A stretch of DNA of 64,000 bases from Persicaria tinctoria (lineage: Eukaryota; Streptophyta; Magnoliopsida; Caryophyllales; Polygonaceae), in assembly GCA_037127255.1 (NCBI GenBank), contig JBANSL010000016.1:5954501-6018500 (forward strand). The letters are read 5' to 3'. Positions 55,476 to 64,000 of the stretch are shown here, one piece after another. The notes under the pieces are model-generated. The model saw only the letters and a program-made list of their open reading frames with translations. It ran no database searches and was not told the origin of the DNA. A program made the translations under genes and the position numbers. Position 1 is the stretch's first letter. Each line of letters begins with the position of its first letter.

Positions 55476-55575
55476 TGTAGGTAGTGCCGTCTTCTTCGAC
55501 GATCCAGCCAGCTTCAGCGCAAAGAGCCTTCAACACCTAATTGTTATCGCAATGCTTAGGGAGCTTGAAGTCTAG
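55476..55575 (-). pseudogene. Captured BES1/BZR1 DNA-binding-domain fragment (element I)
   Basis: Minus strand: FKLPKHCDNN, a TAG codon where the family has Glu, then [22 protein letters not shown] and GT. This is the end of the first exon of brassinosteroid-pathway transcription factors (pattern KLPKHCDNNEVLKALCxEAGWxVExDGTTYRKG), including the position where the gene's intron begins. The basic helix upstream (RRERRRRAIAAKI) is missing. No product is expected. Confidence 0.8.
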
Positions 55576-56293
55576 AACTCCTAATCCACCGGAATCCACC
55601 AGAATCGGCCACCGGGGCTGAAATCCGGGGCTGAAATCGGCACCGAATTAGAAATTCGGGGCTAAGAGAGCTTGAAGTCTGGAACGCTGTCCGCTGTCGG
55701 CAATGGAGGTCGTCGGATCTGCACAGGAGTTGCGAGATCTGGAGCCTCTAATCCAGATCTGGATCTGCACAGTTGCGACGATGGAGGACGAGGATTGCGA
55801 GGTGGCAAAACCTCACCAAAACCTAATCAATCTTGTCGCCGGAAATGAATCTGGCCGGCCGACGGAACCGGGAGCGGAGAAAGCTTCCAGGAGGATGTTG
55901 AAGGTGCTGAAATGGCTGCTCCGCACCATCCGCCGGCGACGCCAGAAGCAAGAGAGGGAGCAAGGGCGCGGCAATGGCGAGGCATTGCAATTAGAGGCGA
56001 GGCCAGAGAAGAGCCGAGATCCGAGATCCCTAACAACAAGAACATTCGCAGAGGAGACGATCTGCCGGACGACGGAGAGCAACGAGAGGAAGGAGAGCGA
56101 GATTTACAGGGGGAAGAGCGACTGTGGATCGAGATATCGAGAGATCTAAATGGGAGGGGGGCACAGATTTAGGGCGTGGACTTTTAACAAATTTGAAGAA
56201 GGTGGGAGACACTTAATTAATTTGACCGAAAATTTGCGCCTTCGGCGCAAATTTTCTCAAAAAGTAACTCCAACAAACATTGAGTACAAAAAA

Positions 56294-57979
56294 GGGTTGA
56301 TTACTAGAATGTCCTAAATTTTGGACCTTATTAGGAAAAAGGCTCCCACCTCCTCCAAATTAGCAAAATGTCCACCGCCCCCCCTTGGCCCCTGTGCCCC
56401 CCTCCCGTGCCCCTCCGCCTCATTTTTTTTTTTTGCCGCGTTTCCAAAGTTACTGAAACGGGATTGCTGAAACTTCTTTTTCAGCACATACGGTTTCAGC
56501 AATCCCTGTTTCAATTTTTTTTTCCGTGTTGTTGAAACGGAATTGCTGAAACTCCTATTTCAGCACATACGGTTTCAGCAACCCCTTTTCCAGTTTTTTT
56601 TTTCTCAGTTTTTTTTTTTGCGTTTTCAGAGTTGTTGAAACAGAGTTGCTGAAACCCTTGTTTCACCACATTCAGTTTCAGCACCCCCTGATTTCAATGG
56701 GGGAAAAATATCCTGAAATTGCAAAAACAACATTTGATATCCGACTTTAACCCCAACAATGAATTAATTTCAGCATTTCAGATCACAAAAAATGCTAAAA
56801 TGTTGAAATATATGTTTGTGTGTAATATATTGTAGCTCATACAATTTTATAAGAATTAATTTCAACATTTCAGCATAAGAAAAAGTTTCAGCAAGACAAA
56901 AAAAATTGCTGAAATTGCCAATATTTAAACGTTCAACAAAGCAAACTCAATCGCAATACCAAACTAACCACAGACTAACCACAAATTGCCAATATTGTTC
57001 CTTACACATTGATATGAAGAAGCATTCTAGCAGTTGTGTGGGGTAGTAATAATAGAAGAAGTTACCAAATTCAAAAAAAATCTTCAACTATAGCTGTATT
57101 ATGTTGCAAAAGCATTGCTTGGAGATGAGACTTTGATCTACACAGTATTTGAGCAACAAGACAGAGAGTATCAGCAGCGGTACATCTTTCCTGCAGCAGA
57201 TGACAAACAAAGCAAGTTCAATAGAAACAAGGAGTCTATGAGAGAACAAAACAGAAGCAGGTCCGATCGAATTAAACTGCACAGGTACGGTGGAATTCAA
57301 GCACAGAACCGGTCAATTTCAGCAGAATCAGAGATTTACAATTGGAATCGAGACCTCGGAGAAGCGGAGTTCCAATTTGCCGGAGACGCCGTTGCACTCG
57401 CCCAATCAGAATGGAAACTCGACAAAAATTGAAAGCCTAATTGTTATCCCCCAATCAAGCCAATGAACGTACAACAAGCAAAGAAGTCTGGAACACTTCC
57501 AGATCCAGGAAATCCAAGCAAAGAAGAGAGAGATTGACCTTGCTGTAGGTAGTGTCGTCTTCTTCGACGATCCAGCCAGCTTCAGCGCAGAGAGCCTTCA
57601 ACACCTAATTGTTATCGCAATGCTTAGGGAGCTTGAAGTCTGGAACGCCGCGCCACAGATTTGAGAAATCGAGACAGAGGAAGACAGTGTCGGACAGATC
57701 TGGCTTCAAGGTGGCTCGTCGGAGCAGAAAGGCACCAACGCGAGCGGCTCCGCCAGCCCGACCTTCGTCTTCTTCCTCGGAATCGCCATTGTCGTGAGAG
57801 CGAGCTCCAATTTGGTTTTCTTCCTCGGACGGCAAGGCACCACCACGAGATCTAATTTAGGGGGTAGGGGGGCCGAGAGATATTAGGGTTTTTTAGATGG
57901 ATTTTTAACAAAAAAATAATAATCCGTGGACGGTTTTTTAATTTGGTCCAAAAAAAGGGTCTGCGACGCAAATTTTCTC
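56294..57979. mobile_element. Pack-MULE-like element II (1686 bp) nested in the Helitron
   Basis: It is flanked by its own perfect 9-bp direct repeat TACAAAAAA (56285-56293 and 57980-57988). The start GGGTTGATTACTAGAATGTC and end GCAAATTTTCTC match element I, and the left ~350 bp and the BZR1 region are highly similar to it. The interior differs by deletion and by a unique part (57100-57430, open frame MLGDETLIYTVFEQQDREYQ..., unidentified). Different target duplications show two independent insertions of one family, now 35 bp apart. Confidence 0.75.
57540..57660 (-). pseudogene. Captured BES1/BZR1 DNA-binding-domain fragment (element II)
   Basis: Same segment as in element I: VPDFKLPKHCDNN, the same Glu-to-TAG change, [24 protein letters not shown] continuation, then SK and GT. 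The shared nonsense codon and the shared Arg-to-Ser change show capture and decay before the two elements separated. Upstream (to 57835) an open frame MPSEEENQIGARSHDNGDSE continues into the fragment but is not part of the BZR1 family as I know it. Confidence 0.8.
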
Positions 57980-58499
57980 TACAAAAAATGTAACACCTTT
58001 AGCCAATTTAATTTGAAATTTATTTTCCTTAAATAATAAGTAAAAAATTGAAACTCCTAATTCAATTAAAGCATGCTTATGCTATATAAAGACACACCTC
58101 ATCTTCTTACAATCAAATCAACTCTTTTTTTTTCTTTCATTCTCATATTATGTCAAAATAGATTTTTTGATATAATATTGAATTTCTATTATCCTAATCT
58201 ATCGTTTGTTGATTGATATTGTTTTCAACTTTCATACTAATATTTTCTTTTTGTTTATTGTATTTTTTATAGTGTTATTGGTGAAAAAGAAGAAGTACAT
58301 ATTGAGAAGTTTCATTGGTCAAAAAGAAGAAGCTCATATTGATAAATAAAATCTAAGGTGAGTGGTTGTAATACAATCCTTTACTTGAACTTTTATTTTC
58401 TTTATTTTTAGTTTTGTTGGAATTTATTTTATTTTAAATTTTTTTTTGTGGAATCTCTTCTTTTTAGTTTTGAGTTGTGGTTAAGGTGTTTTAGACTCC

Positions 58500-60330
58500 T
58501 ATTTTTATATATACAAAAATTCTATATTTTCTATGTTTTCCCTATCACTTAAACTTTCCCCTATTTTTGTTCATTTGTTTGGTTTAATTTAATTTTTTTA
58601 TTGTAATTTATTAATTATTTATATATGATTATATTTTTCAATTGTTTTTGTCGTTACTTTATATCATTTTATTATTTCTTAGTTTTTAATTATTCTTTAA
58701 TTATTATTTTTCCCTAATAATTGTTATCTTTTTGACCGAAAATAAAATATAATAATGACAAAGTTTTGATTATATTTGTCTCATAATTTTATATTAATGC
58801 CACCCAACTTTTTTTATGTCAAATAAAGAATGACTATAATGGTCAAACAATGCTTTAAATAGGGTAGTCAAATGGGTGGAAGTTTTTTTTGTCAAATGAA
58901 TAATGCATCACATTAATTTTACTTTTTAAAGATGATAAATAGGAAATTAAAGTGGGTTAGTCCAAAGGTTGGGAGTTTTTCTTTGGTTAAATGCTAGATT
59001 TTTCTTATAAATAGTCAATTGTTTCAATGTTCGTCAAACAAATGACAGAGAAATCATATATTGTTAGGTGACACTTTTGTTCATCACTTTTTTTTTCTTC
59101 CAATTTTTATTTATTTATGGCTTTAATATATTGTTCAATGCACTTTCTTATTTCTATTATGGTATTAGGCATGGTTTTATTTTTCATTTTTTATGATGCT
59201 ACTTTATATCATATTTTATTTTGCATTTCTTATTTGTTGAAATAATATATAATTTTTAATTTTCTCTAATTCCTATTAGGTTTTGATGAACAATTGTTGC
59301 CAGAAGACTCATATTTGGAGGTTTTATTCATCATTTATTTATTTTCCCCTATTTTTGAATTTTTTTCTTTAATTAATTTATTATTTATTGCACTTTCTTA
59401 TTTATATAGTAGATTATATATGATTTTATTTTTCAACTGTTTTTGTTGTTACTTTATATCATATTTCTTATTTGATTAAATATTCTTTAATTATTATTTT
59501 TCTGTAATAATTATTTTCTCTTTGACCAAAAATACAATATAATAATGATAAACTTTTTATTATATTTCTCTCATATATTTATATTAATGTTTCCCCAAAA
59601 TTTTTATTTCAAATAAAAAATTACTATAATTGTCAATCAATGCTTTAAATAGGGTAGTCAAAGGGGTGGAAGTTTTTTTTTTGTTAAATGAAACATACAT
59701 CGCATTAATTTTACTTTTTAGAGATGATAAATAGGAAATTAAAATGGGTTAGTCCAAAGGTTGAGAGTTTTTCTTTGGTTAAATGTTGGATTTTTCTTAT
59801 AAATAGTCAATTGTTTCAATGTTATCTTCTAAAATTCAATTTTTTTGCAAACAAATAAGAGATGAATCATATATTGTTAGGTGGCATTTTCTATTCCTTT
59901 TTTTCTTATAATTTTTATTTATTTATTGCTTTAATATATTGTTTCATTGTACTTTCTTATTTCTATTATGATATTATGCATGATTTTATTTTTCAGTTTT
60001 TATGTTGTTACTTTATACTATCATATTTTATTTTGCATTTCTTAATTTTTTTTTATAATAATATAGGGTTTTTAGTTTTCTTTAATTGCTATTGAGTTTT
60101 TATAAACCATTGTTGCAAGAAGACTCGTATTTGGAGGTTTTATTCATCATTTATTTGTTTTCCCCTATTTTTGTTTATTTTTTTCTATAATTAATTTATT
60201 TTTTTATTGCACTTTCTTATTTATATAGTAGATTATATATGATTTTATTTTCCTTTTTTGTTATTTTATATCATATATTATTTCTTATTTGTTTAAATAA
60301 TCTTTATTTATTATTTTTCTCTATTTTGAT
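58500..60330. repeat. AT-rich tandem repeat of about 0.8 kb, just over two units
   Basis: Marker words recur at a spacing of about 790-815 bp: GTGGAAGTTTTTTTT at about 58876 and 59666; GGTTAGTCCAAAGGTTG at about 58953 and 59744; GGAGGTTTTATTCATCATTT at about 59317 and 60134. Similarity also reaches back to about 58570. It lies in the 3' half of the Helitron. Long open-looking hydrophobic frames here (for example 59294-59479) are due to AT richness. Confidence 0.75.
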
Positions 60331-60922
60331 TTCTTTTTTTTTGTTGATATATGGAAAAACTTACAACCATGCACCATTGTTGAAAGAAGAATCATATTCA
60401 CCATGGCATGATCTTAACGAGAAATAAATATATTAATGGACCGATCTCTCTCTCTATCTCTATTCAATTTATATTAATATGTCACATTTAGTTTAATGAG
60501 TGTGGTTGTAGTTGTAGTGCGTTGAAATATATGTCTAAGCACAGAGGTATATATAAAGTAAAAAAAATAAATAAAAATACATGGAGTAGTTATATACCTT
60601 ATTTATTTATATTTTTCCTCCTATATACTTGCATAGAGATGCATGCTGGCAAAATCTTTCACTTCATGATTGGAAGAGAAGAGCTCAAAATGTTAAGCTT
60701 ATTTATAAATATATTATGGATGACTATAAATAATACTGAGCTTTCTTCTCAAATCTATATAAACCAAATATATTCATAATAAATTCAATTCCACGTAGTT
60801 TAACTATATATAATTATTTCTTTGATATAATTTCCGCTAATAAGAACCAATCATATAAAACTTTAATACCATATGATTTGATAAACTTTAATACCATATA
60901 ATTCGATTTGATTAAATTATGT

Positions 60923-60952
60923 CCCGTGCGTATGCACGGGCATGCCCCCTAG
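60923..60952 (+). terminator. Helitron 3' terminal hairpin and CTAG end
   Basis: Stem CCCGTGC (60923-60929) and GCACGGG (60934-60940), loop GTAT, then CATGCCCC and the terminal CTAG (60949-60952), followed by host T. In Helitrons this hairpin signals the end of transposition; here it is a mobile-element end and not a transcription terminator of a gene. Confidence 0.9.
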
Positions 60953-61165
60953 TGAAATTAAAAGGTAATGTCTTCTTGTAAAATTATAGATATGGGTCGT
61001 CTATAGCTTTTGGGCCTGAAGAGACGATCTGTTGGGCCTCAACTCAGGGCCTCACCTCAAGTCCGGACTTATATGTAGATGTCACAAATGCACCATATAG
61101 ACCTCAAACGAATTCCTCATGCAATTGTGTTCGTTAATATCACTCATAAATTAAATAACTTATAT

Positions 61166-62725
61166 CGTCAACTTTGGGAGTATGGCTTTAATATATTGTT
61201 CATTGCGTGCTTAATCGAAACTCGATAAATTGCGATGAACGGAGCGGATCTTATCCAAACGGGACTCGAAAGCGTCCAAATTTTGAGTCTAAAATCCCTT
61301 GGTATGGTATGAATCTGAAAAGGAATGATTTTGATGAGATAACAGCCCTTGGATTGAAGGAAAGAAAGAAAAACGTACATGAACCACGTTTTTTTCAGCA
61401 GAGACAAAATTGCTCACCAGTCAACTTTGGGGCTGTAGTGTGAGCGCCTCGAAATGATTCTGAGCAAGGGAACAGTGGATATAGATGGAGGGTGATGCAG
61501 AGAGCACGTTGGTGTTGAAATAAGATACGTCGGAGCACTGTGGTGGCGGTGGAGTGGCCCGACAGAGAGGCTCTCGAACACAATTCTGCAGAAACTTCTG
61601 GCGGCGATTCCGGCCACTTTCCGGCGAGCTGCTGTGTCGGGGCGTCCCAGGTTGTCTCCTGGGTGATTGTAGAGCGTGTGGGCGGTGGTCTTTAGCCTTT
61701 GGATCATCGGATTTGTGATCGAGCACAGTCGGATCGAATGGTGGACGTCAGTTAATTTTGTGAAACGGCTAAAGTTAATTTTGTGAATCAATTGAATGTC
61801 AGTAACTTGTTATATACCTAGGCTAGGATGATATATATAGTAACGGAAAGAGGGCAATTAGGTAAGCAATGTGAGTAATGTGAAGCAACGAACAAAGAAA
61901 CGGATGAAGACAATTGTGGTGAGTTACCTGAACTACTTCAACTAATTAGGATAAACATGTGAGTAATGTGAATAATTTTTAAGAGGGCTTGGGACACAAT
62001 TTTTAAAGGTACTAGTGAGCAAGCCAGACATATTTTAGTCATACTATTTGCTCATTTAGTCATGTGATATATTTTAGTTGGTAGGTCTGACTCGTTAAAT
62101 GTAATTTGATTTACCCATCAGTTGATTTACACGTTATTTATTTTTAATTAATATTAAAGATAATCAAATTTCTATTACACATATGTGCTTTGACATTAAT
62201 TTTTATTGATATTGATATAATAATGTGCATCAATACCACTTAATTGATTAAATTTAAAAATCTCTCTTCTTTGTTACATAATTGTAACTTATTTTTTATG
62301 ATGCTGAAAAAACAGTTAAACTTCTCTCTATTATGCTTGCGGACAAAAAAAAGACTAAAAAATGAATAAATTTAAGGTTATGGGATTTATATATATGATA
62401 TACAAACGAATTGTGGAAAAAAAATACTCGATCCATCTTTCCTTCTTCCATCAATATCAAGGAATTTCACCAATTTTACTTATCTACAATAACATAAACA
62501 AACATAATATAAAAAGAGCATTACCTTTCCATAGTTAAAAAAAATGTATATATTAATGTAAAACATTAAGAATAAGATATAAAATATTACTTTGTATACC
62601 TTTTTCTTCTAGGTACGTGGATGATCTTTCTCTATGAACTTCTACCCATTCTCTTATTTTTCATCAATAGTGCTTTTCTACAATAACATTAACAGATATC
62701 ATACAAAAATAACATAACCTTTCCA
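61166..62725. other. Intergenic, no gene recognised
   Basis: Overlapping open frames on both strands at 61395-61790 (for example SFCRIVFESLSVGPLHRHHS on the minus strand) reflect a locally GC-rich stretch resembling a leader or captured fragment, and no domain is recognised. The rest is AT-rich. Confidence 0.35.
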
Positions 62726-63487
62726 TAGGGCCGGACCTGAGATTTATAATGCCCGAGGCGAATTATAAATGTTGGGCCCTCTACTATAGTTAAAAAAAAT
62801 TGTTGATCGATCAAATATGTCATCTAATACTAACGTACTAATGTACTATATTGTATAATAAACTAAATTATCACAGTTTCAAAATCCAAACACACAAGTT
62901 ACAGGCACAGATTCAGGATTATAATTTTGGGTTGCCTGGATTTGCATATAATTTTTATTTTTTTCTCTATAGGTCACTATATCTATTTAGTTAAAAAGCA
63001 TGAATCAATTTTTTTTATCTATATTTAAATTACCAATAATAGAATTAATTACCTATGAAAGATAATAATTTTTCCTTTAAATTTTTAGGATCAACCAATT
63101 ATTTTTATTTAGTAAATAGAATAAATATGAAAAAAGAAAAGAAATGAATCAATAAACCAAAAAAAAAATGGCAATAAAAATAAATAAAAGAATGAGAAAG
63201 AAATTATAAGAATGAACAACTCAACGCAGGAAACATTTTGAAAGACTTTAAGATGGGAAATTTTTAAAAAAGTTAGGGCGAGTGGGAATCGAACCCGGGC
63301 CGAACGGACACACACCCACAATACTAGCACAACTACCAATTTGAATTTGACCAATTGAGTCAAGCCCACAATGTGTTTATTATTATATTTTTATTCTATA
63401 TATTACATTTTAATAATGGTTTGGACCCCCTGTTGATATTGGGCCCGAAGCGAGCGCCTGTTGGACCTCGCCTCAGGTCCGGCCATG
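62726..63487. mobile_element. hAT-like non-autonomous element with perfect 8-bp target duplication
   Basis: Flanked by CCTTTCCA at 62718-62725 and 63488-63495. Inverted ends: TAGGGCCGGACCTGAG at the left and CATGGCCGGACCTGAG (reverse complement) at the right. The 8-bp duplication and the GGGCCGG-type terminus point to the hAT superfamily. The 762-bp interior has no transposase and carries a nested tRNA-like SINE segment at 63275-63372. Related ends occur near 47352-47425, 52940, 41755-41790 and 61030-61070. Confidence 0.85.
63275..63372 (-). mobile_element. tRNA-derived SINE-like segment inside the hAT element
   Basis: Minus strand: box-A-like TGACTCAATTGG (63351-63362) and box-B-like GGTTCGATTCC (63285-63295), about 55 bp apart. 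The GGGTTCGATTCCCACTCGCC context is typical of a tRNA T-arm. Not a functional tRNA, because no acceptor-stem pairing or anticodon arm could be fitted. Confidence 0.5.
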
Positions 63488-64000
63488 CCTTTCCAAATTA
63501 ATAAGAGATCAATTTTTGTATATACTAATTTAAAAAATATTAAGGATAAGATGTTAAATATTACTTTTTATTTCTTTTTCTTCTTAGTTGATGCTCTTTT
63601 TCTACGAACTTCTTCTCGTTCTCATATTTTTCATGAATATTACTTCTCTATAATAACATTAACAAAAATCATATAAAAAATATTTCTAAATCAAAAAGAA
63701 ATATCAAATTTGGTATATAATTAATAATTTAAAAAATCAATAATAAGATGCATGCATAATATTACTTTGGATACTTTTTTCTTCTCAATGAAAACTCTTT
63801 TTCTACTAACTTCTTCTTTTTTAAGGGTAAATAAAAAATTCTTCTCATTCACATATTTTTGTTCCTCGTAATCAACCTATGCCAAATATATAGGGTTGTG
63901 CCCCAGTCGGGGTGGCCTAGTGGTGTGTGATAGATTACATAGGTCTTAATATTGTATAGTGGGTTAACAGCCCATTAAGGCCCAATAACTTTGTAAATAT
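63488..64000. other. Window end, AT-rich; possible SINE head at the edge
   Basis: No gene. At about 63902-63920 the word GGGGTGGCCTAGTGGTGTG resembles a pol III box A (TGGCCTAGTGG) and could be the start of another tRNA-derived element. It cannot be judged because the window ends. Confidence 0.3.

Larger units (their letters stand above)
53773..56258. mobile_element. Pack-MULE-like element I (2486 bp) nested in the Helitron
   Basis: It is flanked by a perfect 9-bp direct repeat AAAAAGTAA (53764-53772 and 56259-56267). It begins GGGGTGATTACTAGAATGTC and ends GCGCAAATTTTCTC. The subterminal parts are inverted copies: TCCCACCTCCTCCAAATTAG ...GTCCACC at the left against TCCCACCTTCTTCAAATTTG ...GTCCACG in the reverse complement of the right end. 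A 9-bp duplication with long diverged inverted ends suggests a Mutator-like element. No transposase. Contents: GCTGAAA-type repeats, a BZR1-domain fragment (minus strand) and a GC-rich stretch at 55700-56160 with open frames of unknown origin. Confidence 0.75.
53246..60952 (+). mobile_element. Non-autonomous Helitron, 7707 bp, confirmed by an empty site
   Basis: The 5' end is TCTATAATATATATATCTAG and the 3' end is a 7-bp-stem hairpin CCCGTGC-GTAT-GCACGGG (60923-60940), eight bases before the terminal CTAG (60949-60952). It lies between A (53245) and T (60953) with no target duplication. The X1 copy has the uninterrupted AT at 41704-41705 in colinear sequence (GGTTGAAA|TGCAATTAAA versus GGTTGAAA|...|TGAAATTAAA). 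TC/CTAG ends, subterminal hairpin and A|T insertion are the defining Helitron signs. No Rep/helicase coding is seen, so it is non-autonomous. The cargo comprises two nested Mutator-like elements and a long AT-rich tandem-repeat region. Confidence 0.92.
52471..61165. repeat. Duplicated segment X2 (contains a Helitron)
   Basis: Partner of X1. The X2 parts are 52471-53245 and 60953-61165, with the Helitron between. At 52490-52494 it carries the single AGTGA that is the empty site of the X1 solo LTR. Relative to X1 it has about 290 bp extra at 52897-53190, beginning near CCGAACCTGAGATTT, the 5' end of a hAT-like relic whose 3' end (CCTCACCTCAAGTCCGG) is at about 61050-61068. Confidence 0.85.

Noticed and set aside
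57540..57660. BAM7/BAM8 (beta-amylase with a BZR1-like domain) as the source of the captured fragment
   Set aside because: Those proteins read more like FPLPARADMNDVLAALAREAG. The fragment's KLPKHCDNN and [10 protein letters not shown] match the BES1/BZR1 proteins themselves.
59294..60427. Hydrophobic frames that look like membrane proteins
   Set aside because: Phe/Ile/Tyr/Leu-rich because the DNA is very AT-rich. The two tandem units do not keep the same frames.
61414..61791. 125-codon minus-strand frame, His/Ser/Arg-rich
   Set aside because: Two overlapping minus-strand frames are equally open in this GC-rich patch, and neither shows a domain or conserved motif.
63275..63372. Functional tRNA gene
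   Set aside because: Box A and B words are present, but no cloverleaf with paired acceptor stem or anticodon arm could be fitted. The segment lies inside a hAT-like element.

Overview
The window is nuclear DNA of a flowering plant, almost certainly a eudicot. The genes have GT-AG introns, the intergenic DNA is AT-rich, and the recognised proteins are plant-specific: a chloroplast CP33 ribonucleoprotein, a UBP23-type deubiquitinase, a Cf/Eix-type receptor-like protein, a P-class PPR protein, a SYP12-type syntaxin and F-box proteins. Family names come from remembered motifs, not from a search, and the species cannot be named.

The left half (0-32 kb) is gene space with five well-supported genes: CP33 (+, 4957-6423, four exons), the deubiquitinase (-, 7124-13094, ten coding exons rebuilt from splice sites and reading phase), an intronless LRR receptor-like protein (-, 17130-19901), an intronless PPR protein (+, 26421-29504) and a syntaxin (-, 30321-31789, three exons). 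Between them lie small elements: Stowaway-like MITEs at 14.6 and 20.2-20.6 kb, tRNA-derived SINE-like copies at 20.8 and 22.5 kb, a hAT-like MITE with an 8-bp target duplication at 22.0 kb and LINE 3' ends at 15.7 and 32.2 kb. A frameshifted fasciclin-like pseudogene lies at 1.2-1.7 kb.

The right half (33-64 kb) is a mosaic of gene fragments and nested transposons. One F-box gene (-, 44927-46393) is probably intact, and two truncated relatives flank it at 34 and 48 kb. Fragments resembling ABCF1, a NASP-like TPR protein, A1 aspartic proteases, MCM5, a vacuolar H+-pyrophosphatase and VPS41 are scattered between.

The main finding is a self-documenting pair of duplicated segments. Copy X1 (39691-41843) holds a 1435-bp solo LTR flanked by AGTGA, and copy X2 (52471-61165) shows the empty site. 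X2 in turn holds a 7707-bp Helitron (53246-60952: 5' TC, 3' hairpin plus CTAG, inserted between A and T), and X1 shows that empty site. Inside the Helitron sit two related elements (53773-56258 and 56294-57979), each flanked by its own perfect 9-bp target duplication as expected of Mutator-like elements. Both carry the same captured fragment of a BES1/BZR1 DNA-binding domain, with the same nonsense codon. No helicase, reductase or transposase coding was found, so these are non-autonomous gene-fragment carriers.
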